Source: Pseudomonadota bacterium (GTDB lineage: Bacteria; Pseudomonadota; Gammaproteobacteria; Steroidobacterales; Steroidobacteraceae). Taken from it: a stretch of DNA of 30,648 nt. This document shows, one piece after another, positions 14,841 through 24,409 of the stretch. The notes below the pieces were generated by a model. It was not told the origin of the DNA. It searched no databases and saw only the letters and a list, made by a program, of their open reading frames with translations. The first letter of the stretch is position 1, and every line of letters begins with the position of its first letter. Location of the stretch: the NCBI GenBank assembly GCA_021850555.1, contig JAJZLX010000523.1, positions 1 to 30,648 on the forward strand, read 5' to 3'. The position numbers were made by a program, and so were the translations under genes.

Positions 14841-16852
14841 GCTCGCCTCATCGGTTCCGGGGCGGCTGCGCCGCGGTGGCGACGTTGATTTGTGCCCTTG
14901 TGATGCGTCCGGCGACAGGAGCGCCGTTGGCGGGCTCTGCGCCAACGATGGCGAAGCATGGACCGGCCACGTCCCGGTCCTCCGGGCCCACGAACCCGGC
15001 GACCGGTACGCATCCGCTCACCGCGAAGGATCTCGGCGCATTCCTCGACGGGATTGTTCCCTACGCCATCCGCCGTGCGAACATCGCGGGAGCGGTCGTT
15101 GCGGTGGTCTCGGGGGGGAAACTGCTGCTCACGAAGGGCTACGGCTATTCGAGCGTCAAGACCCGGGCGCCAGTGATTGCGAGTCGGACTCTCTTTCGCC
15201 TCGGCTCGGTCTCGAAGCTGTTCACGTGGACGGCGGTGATGCAGCTGGTGCAGGCGGGAAAGATAAACCTCAATCAGAACATAAACACATACCTGGATTT
15301 CAGGTTTCCACGAAAATTCGGCGCGCCCATCACCATGCGCGACCTCATGACACACACGCCCGGGTTCGAGGACACGATCTCCCACCTGATGGTGAGGAGG
15401 GCGGCGCAGCTCGTTCCGTTACGACGGTATCTTATCCAGCACATGCCGGAGCGGATCTTTCCTCCGGGCAAGATCACGGCCTACTCGAACTACGGCGCGA
15501 CGGTCGCCGGCTACATCGTGCAGCGGCTCTCGGGAGAGCCCTTCGATCAGTACATCGAGCGGCACATCTTCCGGCCGCTCGGGATGAATCACTCCACCTT
15601 CGAGCAGCCGCCGCCGCCGGCGCTCATGGCGGAACTCTCTCAGGGGTACTCCACGGCGTCCACCAAGGCAAAGGGCTTCGAATATATCGAGGTCTCCCCG
15701 GCCGGCGCGCTGTCGACCACGGCGACCGACATGGCGCGCTTCATGATCGCGCAACTTGGTGACGGCAGCGATGGCGGCCCGCCCATCCTCGACCCGCGGA
15801 CGCTCGCCCTGATGCACTCGCCGCAGTCGCGCATGGCGCCGGGCATGAATGGATTCGATCTCGGGTTCTACCAGGAGAACCGCAACGGCCTGATGATCAT
15901 CGGGCACGCCGGAGACACCAACTGGTTCCATTCGGACCTGCATCTGCTTTTGAACAAGGACGTGGGCTTCTTCATCGCCTTCAACAGCGCCGGCACGAAC
16001 GGAGCGGCCGAGATCGTGCGGATGGCGATCTTCCGGGCGTTCCTCAACCGCTATTTCCCGTACGTTCCGCCCAGGAAGCCCGCGGTGCCCCGGCATGAGG
16101 CACGGGCGGATGCGGCACGGGTCGCGGGTTGGTACACCTCATCCAGGCGCATCGTGACTGCCTTGAGCATGCTCAGCGCATTGACCGAGACGCCCGTCTC
16201 CGCGCTGCCGGATGGCCGCATCGAAGTCGGCATGCTCACCCACCTCAGCGGCGCACCGATCATATGGCGCGAGGTGGGTCCGCTGTCCTACCGGGAGGTC
16301 GGCGGGCAGTCCAAATTGAAATTCGTGACCGACGGAGCGGGACACATCCGCTACTGGGTCACGGACGCCTTTCCTCCCGTGTTTGTCATGCAAAGGGTGC
16401 ACGGACTGAAGAAGCTCTCGAATCTGAAGACGATGCTCGCGGGGTTCCTTTGCGTGCTTGCGACAACGCTGGCGATCTGGCTCGGGGGGACGGTTGCCCG
16501 GCGCCGTTTCCGCTCGCCGTTGGCACTGCCGCCCCTGCAGCGGCGCTTGAGGCTGGCATCGCGCATCGGGGCGGTGCTCCTGCTCGCGGTCCTGGTCAGC
16601 TGGACCGGTGTGATCTCGCTGATCATGGAGAATCATTGGGCGATCGGTGACCCGATGATCGCCTCGTATCTGATCTCCGTCTGCGGCATCGCAGGTGCGC
16701 TTGCGATCGTGGCGGAGGCAGCCTTGCGGGTGTGGCGCGGGCCGGGAGGCTGGCTCGTGCGGTGCGGGGAGTCCCTGCTGGGTTTGTGCGGACTCTACGG
16801 CCTCTGGCTCATTTTTGCCTTCGGGTTGGCAAACTTCAGTCTGCGGTATTGA
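14837..16852 (+). CDS. Membrane-anchored S12 serine hydrolase (beta-lactamase/D-aminopeptidase fold) with four C-terminal helices
   Basis: A 671-aa protein. It has an N-terminal signal segment, then a class C beta-lactamase-like domain (about 65-410) with nucleophile motif SVSK (Ser124-Lys127), Tyr-Ser-Asn (216-218) and HAG (357-359) in place of KTG. A linker domain follows (about 420-525), then four predicted membrane helices near 533-553, 575-597, 607-630 and 645-667. The catalytic domain should face the periplasm. S12 enzymes with H-x-G are usually peptidases, esterases or D-aminopeptidases, not antibiotic-destroying lactamases. The ATG at 14837 has a near-perfect GGAGGTGA 7 bp upstream and overlaps the epimerase stop, so the long upstream open frame is not used. 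The operon context suggests hydrolysis of imported peptides before inner-membrane transport; the substrate is inferred. Confidence 0.88.
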   Translation: MSSPHRFRGGCAAVATLICALVMRPATGAPLAGSAPTMAKHGPATSRSSGPTNPATGTHPLTAKDLGAFLDGIVPYAIRRANIAGAVVAVVSGGKLLLTKGYGYSSVKTRAPVIASRTLFRLGSVSKLFTWTAVMQLVQAGKINLNQNINTYLDFRFPRKFGAPITMRDLMTHTPGFEDTISHLMVRRAAQLVPLRRYLIQHMPERIFPPGKITAYSNYGATVAGYIVQRLSGEPFDQYIERHIFRPLGMNHSTFEQPPPPALMAELSQGYSTASTKAKGFEYIEVSPAGALSTTATDMARFMIAQLGDGSDGGPPILDPRTLALMHSPQSRMAPGMNGFDLGFYQENRNGLMIIGHAGDTNWFHSDLHLLLNKDVGFFIAFNSAGTNGAAEIVRMAIFRAFLNRYFPYVPPRKPAVPRHEARADAARVAGWYTSSRRIVTALSMLSALTETPVSALPDGRIEVGMLTHLSGAPIIWREVGPLSYREVGGQSKLKFVTDGAGHIRYWVTDAFPPVFVMQRVHGLKKLSNLKTMLAGFLCVLATTLAIWLGGTVARRRFRSPLALPPLQRRLRLASRIGAVLLLAVLVSWTGVISLIMENHWAIGDPMIASYLISVCGIAGALAIVAEAALRVWRGPGGWLVRCGESLLGLCGLYGLWLIFAFGLANFSLRY

Positions 16853-18457
16853 ATGTCCATGCGCGACACGATTCGAAGCTTGCGTTCCTGGCGTGCCACC
16901 GCTCTCGCAGCGGCGTTGATAGGGTCGATGGTTCCATCGGCCTGGGCACGTGGCGCGGTGCCGCCAAACCTTGACCACATGGTTCACGCGGCGATGCGGG
17001 CGTTCGGGGCGCCGGGGGTGTCGCTCGCAATCGTCAAGGATGGGAAGACCGTCGTCGCGAAGGGCTACGGCGTACGCAGCATCATCACCCGGGCGCCGGT
17101 GACGGCTCACACGCTTTTCCCGATCGGCTCCGAGACCAAGGCCTTTACGTCCGCGGCGCTGGCCATCCTCGTCGAGGAGGGAAAGCTCAGGTGGACCAGT
17201 CACGTCGTGAAGCATCTGCCCGGGTTCCGCATGTACGACCCGTACGCGACGGAGCACATGACGGTCAAGGATCTTCTCACGATGCGCAGCGGCCTCGCCC
17301 TCGGCGAAGGAGACTTGCTCATCGTGCCCGCCACCACGCGAAGTCGTGCGGACGTCGTGCACGCGTTGCGCTATCTGAAGCCGAGAACCGGCTTTCGTGA
17401 CGTGTTCGCCTACAGCAATATCATGTATGTCACGGCGGGGTCTCTGGTGCACGCCGTCTCGGGCGAGACCTGGGGGAAGTTTGTCCGCCAGCGCATACTG
17501 GACCCTCTTGGCATGTCCGATGTGACGACGACATACAATCCCCAGGCGCCGAACGAAGTTGCGCTGCACGCGCGGATTGACGGTCCGATACGCGGCATCG
17601 GGCCGCTGAGCGTATTGCATCATTGGCTCACCTCCCCTTGGGCCGACCCGGCCGGTGGCATCAATGCGAGCGCGTTGGACATGGCGAAGTGGATGGCGAT
17701 GTGGCAGGAGGACGGCCGGCTCCCCGATGGGCGGCGCCTGCTGAGCGCCAAGGCCGTGAGGACCCTGTGGCGCCCGCAAGTCGTGGTGCCGACCGATGCA
17801 TTTGGACCACCGCCGCGCTCGCTGCCCAATCCGACCCTTCAGGACTACGCGCTTGGCTGGTTCGTTGAGGTCGACGACGGCCACAAGGTCATCGAGCATG
17901 ACGGAGGCGTTCTCGGTGCGCTGTCGGCGCTGTACTTCATTCCGAGCAGGCACGTATCGTTTTCCATCTGCATCAATTCCGAGGACGTCGATACGCTCGA
18001 GGCTCTGGTCTACGAGCTTCTCGATTATTATCTCGACCAACCGCCGAAGAACTGGGTGCCCGTGCTGCTCAAGCAGCACCGACGGCACGTGCGCGAGAAG
18101 CTCGCAGCCTTGAGGCATCTGCCACGTCAGTACCGGCCGAACGGACACTCGTCTCTTCCCATGAGAGATTATGCGGGCACGTACGCCGACCCCTGGTATG
18201 GCCGTGTGACGGTCGCCAGGCGGACCGGAGGCGGTCTGTCGATTCGCTTTGACGAGACGCCCGGAATGGAAGGCGCCCTGGAGCACGTGGCCAACGACGT
18301 CTTCGAGACGAAATGGAGCCAGCGCGGCATACCGAACGCCTACGTGATGTTCTGCGTCCGGGACGGCCGGGTCATCCAGGTCACCATGAAGCCGGTCTTC
18401 CCGTGGACCGACTTCAGCTACGACTATCGCGATCTGCGCTTTTCGCCCGAGCGCTGA
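16853..18457 (+). CDS. Second S12 serine hydrolase (beta-lactamase family), exported
   Basis: A 534-aa protein starting right after the previous stop (TGA then ATG), so translation is coupled; an ATG two codons on is an alternative. A signal peptide (ATALAAALIGSMVPSAWA, about 15-32) sends it to the periplasm. The catalytic domain (about 40-400) has SETK (Ser93-Lys96), Tyr-Ser-Asn (187-189) and HDG (349-351). The C-terminal about 120 residues form a separate beta-rich domain (MRDYAGTYADPWYGRVTV, with a DUF3471-like look). It lacks the membrane helices of its neighbour. The two hydrolases are clearly different paralogues, so they may cleave different peptides or different ends of the same substrate. 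A penicillin-hydrolysing role is unlikely given the H-D-G third motif and the operon. Confidence 0.88.
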   Translation: MSMRDTIRSLRSWRATALAAALIGSMVPSAWARGAVPPNLDHMVHAAMRAFGAPGVSLAIVKDGKTVVAKGYGVRSIITRAPVTAHTLFPIGSETKAFTSAALAILVEEGKLRWTSHVVKHLPGFRMYDPYATEHMTVKDLLTMRSGLALGEGDLLIVPATTRSRADVVHALRYLKPRTGFRDVFAYSNIMYVTAGSLVHAVSGETWGKFVRQRILDPLGMSDVTTTYNPQAPNEVALHARIDGPIRGIGPLSVLHHWLTSPWADPAGGINASALDMAKWMAMWQEDGRLPDGRRLLSAKAVRTLWRPQVVVPTDAFGPPPRSLPNPTLQDYALGWFVEVDDGHKVIEHDGGVLGALSALYFIPSRHVSFSICINSEDVDTLEALVYELLDYYLDQPPKNWVPVLLKQHRRHVREKLAALRHLPRQYRPNGHSSLPMRDYAGTYADPWYGRVTVARRTGGGLSIRFDETPGMEGALEHVANDVFETKWSQRGIPNAYVMFCVRDGRVIQVTMKPVFPWTDFSYDYRDLRFSPER

Positions 18458-18458
18458 A

Positions 18459-19832
18459 GTGAGTTCGGAACAAGGCAGTGCTCCGGTCGCGTCGGTTGCG
18501 GATTTCGGTTACCGGCAGGAGCTCAAGCGCTCACTCTCCCTTGTCGATCTGCTGATTTACGGGTTGGTGCTGATTTCGCCGACGTCGCCTTTTCCTGCTT
18601 TCGGAATCATGTATGACGCGAGCGGCGGCATGGTGCCGATGGTGTATGTCATCGGGCTGGTGGCGATGTTTTTCACAGCCCTCAGCTATATGTCGATGTC
18701 GCAGGAGTTCCCGCTCGCCGGGTCGGCATACGCGTATACGCGCGGAACGTTCGGAGACAGCGCGGGCTTCATCGCTGGCTGGGCGGTGGTGCTCGATTAT
18801 CTGCTGACACCGGCCTTGATCTACATTGCCGCGGCGGTGGCCATCGACGCAGTCATTCCGGGAGTTCCTCTGCAGGTGTGGGCGATCGGCCTGCTGGCCG
18901 GCAATACGCTGATCAATCTGAGCGGCATCGATTCGGTCACGCGTGCAAACATCGGGCTGCTCACGCTTCAGTTGGCGGCGCTCGGGCTGTTCTTCGTGTT
19001 CGCGATCGCTGCGCTCGTCCACGGCACGGCTGGCGCGCACTTGTCCGTGAAGCCCTTCTACGACGGGAGCCACGGGGCTTCCCATCTGTTGCTCGGGGCG
19101 GTATCCATCGGTGTGCTCAATTACCTCGGGTTCGATGCCATCTCCACTTTGTCCGAAGAGGCGCGCGGCGGTCCGTCGCTGGTGGCGAGAGCGACGCTCC
19201 TTACCCTGTTGGTCACCGCGGCTCTATTCATCGGCCAGAGCTATCTGGCATCCCTGTTCGTGCCGCACCAGGGCGGATTCGCGGCCGGAAAGGCGAGTTA
19301 CGCGGCATTCTATACGGTTGCCGCGATTATCGGCGGACCTTGGTTGAAGGGGGTGCTGTCGATCGCCGGAGTGTTTCTGGCCGGAATTGCATCGGCGCTC
19401 ACCTCGCAGGCGGCGATTTCACGGCTGCTCTTCAGCATGGCGCGGGACGGTCGCCTGCCGCGCTCGTTCGCTCACGTCGACCCGCGGCGACAGGTACCGG
19501 ACCGCGCGACCTGGCTGGTCGCGGTCGTCACGACGGGCTTGATTCTCTTCTTCTCGCACCGTCTGGCGCTTCTGCTCAGCATCGTGAGTTTCGGGGCGAT
19601 GACGGGGTTTCTGTTCGTGCATGCGTCTGTCGTCAGGCACTTCCTGTGGCGTAAGGCGAGCCGGGATTGGTTGCGGCATCTGATTGCGCCCGTGATCGGC
19701 TTTGCGATCATAGCGTTTGTGATGTTCAACATGAGTGAGAACGCCAAACGCGTTGGACTGAGCTGGATAACAGTGGGCGTCGTCATCGTGCTCGTGCGAA
19801 AGTTGCGCTCGGAGCGTTTGCATCCGCAGTAA
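18459..19832 (+). CDS. APC superfamily amino-acid permease
   Basis: A 457-aa inner-membrane transporter with about 12 hydrophobic segments. The start LVDLLIYGLVLISPTSPFPAFGIMYDASGGMVP is the conserved first helix and unwound substrate-binding loop, and ALTSQAAISRLLFSMARDGRLPR is the APC cytoplasmic signature between helices 8 and 9. It should be a proton-driven importer of an amino acid or small related compound. The GTG start at 18459 lies 1 bp after the hydrolase stop, placing it last in the peptide-use operon. Importing the amino acids or dipeptides released by the two periplasmic hydrolases would complete the pathway, but the transported compound cannot be read from the sequence. Confidence 0.88.
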   Translation: MSSEQGSAPVASVADFGYRQELKRSLSLVDLLIYGLVLISPTSPFPAFGIMYDASGGMVPMVYVIGLVAMFFTALSYMSMSQEFPLAGSAYAYTRGTFGDSAGFIAGWAVVLDYLLTPALIYIAAAVAIDAVIPGVPLQVWAIGLLAGNTLINLSGIDSVTRANIGLLTLQLAALGLFFVFAIAALVHGTAGAHLSVKPFYDGSHGASHLLLGAVSIGVLNYLGFDAISTLSEEARGGPSLVARATLLTLLVTAALFIGQSYLASLFVPHQGGFAAGKASYAAFYTVAAIIGGPWLKGVLSIAGVFLAGIASALTSQAAISRLLFSMARDGRLPRSFAHVDPRRQVPDRATWLVAVVTTGLILFFSHRLALLLSIVSFGAMTGFLFVHASVVRHFLWRKASRDWLRHLIAPVIGFAIIAFVMFNMSENAKRVGLSWITVGVVIVLVRKLRSERLHPQ

Positions 19833-20541
19833 TGCGGTCCGATGTAACGCCGCACGATGAATACGCCGATCGCTGCGAGGCACGCCAAGGCTTGCGATCT
19901 CTGCCGGTGAGGCGCGGAGGATTCCGCGGCGGCTCTTGACGGACGAGCCGGGTTCGCGCCCACGAGTCGCATTCGCAGCGATCTGTCGCCCGAACATGCA
20001 GGCCACAAACATGCAGGCCACATTGGAATCACTCTGAGCGCCTCCTCGAGCCGCGGTGAGCATTGGGCACCGTACCCTCATTTCTTTCCGTGTGTCACCC
20101 TCACGGCGGAGGGGGCCGATGTGGCCAATGACGTTCCAATGGAAGGGGTCGGGATCCGGGATGATGGCCGAACTGGAGCGGATTCAGGGATCGGCCTGCT
20201 GAAGCCGCACGGTGCCGCCGAGGAACGGGAGCGCTTGAAGTGATTCCGGGGGGCCGCTTCATTTAGAATTTCGGGACTCGACGGATTTTGCGGCAGGCCA
20301 GCTGGTCGAAGCATCCCGGAGACGGCCATTCAGCACCGATTGCGTCAACTGCCTTTCGCTTTGTCGGCCGGTTCGCCGATCTGTGCGCGGATCGGGCGGC
20401 GATTTCCACCCCGCCAGGCCGATCCGGCCTCTGCGCGCGCAATCGGCCGGGCAGATCGTCGCACAGGCATGAGCCGGCTGCGTGGGGCCGCAGGGAGATT
20501 GGGCCCGCCGCTTGGCTTCACGCACCTTGTCGGCCTGCGAA
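19833..20541. other. Gap of about 710 bp after the peptide operon
   Basis: Apart from the tandem repeat at 19993-20022 I find no gene, clear promoter or strong terminator here. The weak repeat TGCGG...CCGCA just after the permease stop (about 19834-19855) is too short to call. Plus- and minus-strand open frames lack start sites and motifs. Confidence 0.4.
19993..20022. repeat. Two tandem copies of a 15-bp unit AACATGCAGGCCACA
   Basis: The unit occurs at 19993-20007 and 20008-20022, with the final base differing (A against T). This is a simple local duplication in non-coding DNA; no wider array is present. Confidence 0.8.
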
Positions 20542-21387
20542 ATGACGCCGCTGCCTGACCGGATCCGCCTGGTGCATGATCCTGCCACGGGCGTCGAAGC
20601 CATCCGGGCACGTTTCGCCGCGCATGCCTATGACCTTCACCGCCACGATGACTGGTTGGTCGGAGTCACTGATAGCGGCGTGCAGGATTTCACGTGCCGC
20701 GGTGCGCGGCGACGCAGTACACCCGGGCGTGTGATCCTGATCGAGCCGGAGGAAGCGCACGACGGAGAAGCGGGCGCGGCCGGGGGCTTTGCCTATTGCA
20801 TGCTCTACTTGCCGCGCTCGTGGTTGCGGGCCGGTCTCACCGACGCACCCGGCGGTGATCCGGGCTTCGCCAGCAGTCTCTGCGACGATCCGCTGCTCGC
20901 CCAAGCCATCCGTTCAGCGTGTAAAGCGGTGTTCCGTCAGAGGGAGCGTCTGGCGCGGGAAGCGGCACTGGATGCCGTACTGGATCACCTGCGTCCGCAT
21001 CTCGGCCGGCCAAGCCGCGTCACGTCCGCAGGGCGTGAAGAGCGTGTGGCGCGTCTGGCTCGGGAACGGCTGCACGATGACATCGCGGCGGATATCGGAT
21101 CCGACGCCTTGGCAAAGGCGGCTGGCGCGGCGGATCGATTCCAGCTCGCCCGGGCTTTCCGTGCGTGCTACGGCACTTCGCCGCACGCCTATCTCGTGCA
21201 GATCCGCCTGCTGCGCGCGCGCCGGCTCCTGGCGGGAGGAATGCGCCCTGCCAAAGTGGCGGCGGACTGCGGTTTCGCCGACCAGAGCCACCTCGGCCGC
21301 CGGTTCCGCAGTGCATACGGCCTTACGCCCGCAGCGTATCGCGCTCTGCGCACGGACGTTCCAGACGGGAAGGGCGGGATGGGCTGA
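20542..21387 (+). CDS. AraC family transcriptional regulator
   Basis: A 281-aa protein. An N-terminal cupin-like sensor domain (about 10-110) has the typical HAYDLHRHDDWLVGVTDSGVQDF opening and GRVILIEPEEAHDG. The C-terminal double HTH (about 170-270) includes LAKAAGAADRFQLARAFRACYGTSPHAYLVQIRLLRARRLL and VAADCGFADQSHLGRRFRSAYGLTPAAYR, the signature AraC ending. The ATG at 20542 begins just before the sensor domain; a GTG 60 bp upstream is in frame but adds an unrelated leader. No clear ribosome binding site is seen. It is followed 34 bp later by a DUF2000 gene, a frequent neighbour of this AraC subgroup, and probably controls it. Confidence 0.88.
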   Translation: MTPLPDRIRLVHDPATGVEAIRARFAAHAYDLHRHDDWLVGVTDSGVQDFTCRGARRRSTPGRVILIEPEEAHDGEAGAAGGFAYCMLYLPRSWLRAGLTDAPGGDPGFASSLCDDPLLAQAIRSACKAVFRQRERLAREAALDAVLDHLRPHLGRPSRVTSAGREERVARLARERLHDDIAADIGSDALAKAAGAADRFQLARAFRACYGTSPHAYLVQIRLLRARRLLAGGMRPAKVAADCGFADQSHLGRRFRSAYGLTPAAYRALRTDVPDGKGGMG

Positions 21388-21421
21388 GATATCCGTTGCG
21401 GAACCGGCCGTGGGGACAGAA

Positions 21422-21832
21422 ATGATCTTCGATACGAAAGTAGCCATCCTGGTACTGGATGATCTGGAAACGTGGCAGAAGCTGAATGTCGCAGCCTTCC
21501 TGGCCACGGGAATCGCTGCCGCGGCGCCGCAAGCACTGGGGGAGCCCTATGAGGACGCATTGGGGCGCGAGCATGCCCGGCTGCTCGGTCAGCCGATGAT
21601 GATCCTTGCCGCCAAGACCGGGTCGCTTCAACGCGCATACCAACAGGCCATCGAGCGCAATCTCACTCGGGCGGTCTATGTGCGGGCCATGTTCTCGACA
21701 GGGCATGACGCGGCAAATCGCGCGGCCTTCAAGGCGGAGCCTGCCGATGCGCCGGACCTCGTGGGTCTCGCTCTCCGTGGTCCGAAGAAGGATGTCGACA
21801 GAGCCACCAAGGGAACCTCCCTGCACCTTTAG
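21422..21832 (+). CDS. DUF2000 family protein
   Basis: A 136-aa protein beginning MIFDTKVAILVLDDLETWQK, which is the typical DUF2000 start, with LLGQPMMILAAKTGSLQRAYQQAI and AVYVRAMFSTGHDAANRAAF in the middle. The fold is related to peptidyl-tRNA hydrolase 2, but no activity is established for the family. GGGGACAGAA precedes the ATG. Length fits the family (about 135-140 aa). It follows the AraC regulator and is convergent with the aldo/keto reductase remnant. Members are often found beside AraC regulators and exporters; here no exporter follows. Confidence 0.82.
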   Translation: MIFDTKVAILVLDDLETWQKLNVAAFLATGIAAAAPQALGEPYEDALGREHARLLGQPMMILAAKTGSLQRAYQQAIERNLTRAVYVRAMFSTGHDAANRAAFKAEPADAPDLVGLALRGPKKDVDRATKGTSLHL

Positions 21833-21845
21833 GGTTGGCCGTGTC

Positions 21846-22157
21846 TCACCGGCAGGAGAGCTGCAGGAGCGCCTCGGGCAGTCGCGCTCCCTGGACTTTG
21901 ATCCGGGCGGACGCCTGGGCGATTCGCTCGAGGTCGCCGACGATCAGCGGGATCTTCGCCGCGCCGGTGTTCTCACGAGCCCGATCGAGTCGCCGCGTGC
22001 CGGGGATCGGCACGATCCAGGGTCGCTGCGCGAGCAGCCACCAGGCGAGCGCGAACTGCGCGGGCGTGGCGCCTTTCGCGGCGCCGATGTCTTTCAGCAG
22101 CGCCACCATCGCCCGGTTCGACTCGAGCGCTTCCCGCGTGAAGCGCGGAAAGTCATT
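21846..22157 (-). pseudogene. C-terminal remnant of an aldo/keto reductase
   Basis: The minus strand reads NDFPRFTREALESNRAMVALLKDIG, then [22 protein letters not shown] and VQGARLPEALLQL, the last about 100 residues of an aldo/keto reductase, including the IPGT cofactor-binding loop. In-frame stops lie just upstream (22170-22172 and beyond) and no N-terminal two thirds is present. Near the break the expected PRF segment is shortened, so deletion is more likely than a frameshift. It is about 50% identical by eye to the end of the intact enzyme immediately upstream on the same strand, so it is the stump of a diverged paralogue, not a recent copy. Confidence 0.8.
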
Positions 22158-22255
22158 GCGCCGGGATGCTCATCCTCATGACCTTTGCCCTGAAGGCCCC
22201 CGGTGACCTCGGGGCATTGATGACGCTTTGCTCCCGGGGAGCTGCGGTCCCGGCC

Positions 22256-23396
<1,141 letters not shown>

Positions 23397-23436
23397 GGCG
23401 CGGCTCCTGATTAGATGGGATGATTCGAAAGGGTCT

Positions 23437-23451
23437 ATGAATGGAGTTCAT
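23437..23451. promoter_or_regulatory. LysR-type T-N11-A palindrome ATGAA-TGGAG-TTCAT
   Basis: A perfect 15-bp interrupted palindrome of the form bound by LysR regulators ends 2 bp before the ATG of the divergent lysR gene. Its centre GGAG also serves as the lysR ribosome binding site, so bound protein would repress its own gene, while the reductase promoter points the other way. Assignment to this LysR protein is by position. Confidence 0.5.
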
Positions 23452-23453
23452 GA

Positions 23454-24356
23454 ATGCCGCGCGCCAATTTCAATGATCTGCTCGCCTTCCTGGCCGTCGT
23501 GCGAGAGGGCAGCTTCACGGGTGCCGCCGCCAAGCTCGGGATCTCCCAATCGGCGCTCAGTCACACCGTCCGCAGGCTGGAGGCGAGACTCGGCATCCGA
23601 TTGCTCACCCGCACGACCCGGAGCCTCGCGCCGACCGAGGCGGGCCAGCGCCTGCTCGAGCGAATCGCGCCGCATTTCGAGCAGATCGAGACGGAGCTCG
23701 ACGGGCTCATCGAGCTACGTGACAAGCCGGCGGGAACGATCCGCATCACCGCCGGCGAGCATGCGGCGCACAACGTGTTGTGGCCGGCCCTGGCGACGTT
23801 CCTGCCGCGCTACCCGGACATTCATGTGGAGGTGAACACGGATTCCGGATTCACCGACATCGTCGCGGAGCGCTATGATGCTGGAGTACGGCTCGGAGAG
23901 CAGGTGGCCAAGGATATGATTGCCGTGCGGATCGGGCCGGATACGCGGATGGTCGTAGTCGGTGCGCCCGGGTATTTTGCAACCCGGCGACCACCGCAAA
24001 GGCCGCAGGATCTGACATCCCACGATTGCATCAACATGAGGCTGCCGACGCGCGGCGGTCTTTATGCTTGGGAGTTCGAAAAAGGCAAGCGCGAGCTCAA
24101 TGTCCGGGTCGGCGGGCAGCTGATCTTCAACAGCATCGCCCTCATGCTCCACGCCGTGGTGGCGGGATTCGGCCTGGCGTTTCTTCCCGAGGATATGGTG
24201 CAGCCCCATGTGGCCGCAGGCCGCCTGCAGGTGGTGCTCGAGGATTGGTGTCCGCCGTTTCCGGGGTACCACCTCTATTACCCGGGCCGCCGCCAGGCCT
24301 CAGCGGCTTTCGCGCTGCTCGTCGATGCGCTGCGTTACCGGGGTAATGTGACCTGA
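23454..24356 (+). CDS. LysR family transcriptional regulator
   Basis: A 300-aa protein. The N-terminal winged HTH (about 5-65) reads NDLLAFLAVVREGSFTGAAAKLGISQSALSHTVRRLEARLG then LLTRTTRSLAPTEAGQ, a textbook LysR sequence. The periplasmic-binding-type effector domain (about 90-295) follows, with GTIRITAGEHAAHNVLWPAL and VAGFGLAFLPEDMV. It belongs to the large group that regulates adjacent short-chain or aldo/keto reductases. GGAG lies seven bases before the ATG. It is divergent from the aldo/keto reductase at 22256-23248, its probable target, and convergent with the EAL-domain gene. Confidence 0.92.
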   Translation: MPRANFNDLLAFLAVVREGSFTGAAAKLGISQSALSHTVRRLEARLGIRLLTRTTRSLAPTEAGQRLLERIAPHFEQIETELDGLIELRDKPAGTIRITAGEHAAHNVLWPALATFLPRYPDIHVEVNTDSGFTDIVAERYDAGVRLGEQVAKDMIAVRIGPDTRMVVVGAPGYFATRRPPQRPQDLTSHDCINMRLPTRGGLYAWEFEKGKRELNVRVGGQLIFNSIALMLHAVVAGFGLAFLPEDMVQPHVAAGRLQVVLEDWCPPFPGYHLYYPGRRQASAAFALLVDALRYRGNVT

Positions 24357-24409
24357 GGCGCGGCTGCGCGGCGCGTGGCGGCGCCCGATTGGATGAAGCC
24401 AGGGAAAAT

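Noticed and set aside
16139..18286. 715-codon open frame on the minus strand
   Set aside because: It is fully antisense to the two S12 hydrolase genes, which carry complete catalytic motifs. It reads as Arg/His/Pro-rich sequence typical of GC-rich antisense frames.
14837..18457. S12 genes as antibiotic beta-lactamases
   Set aside because: The third motif is HAG/HDG instead of KTG, proteins are much larger than AmpC, and they sit in a peptide-use operon without an AmpR-type regulator.
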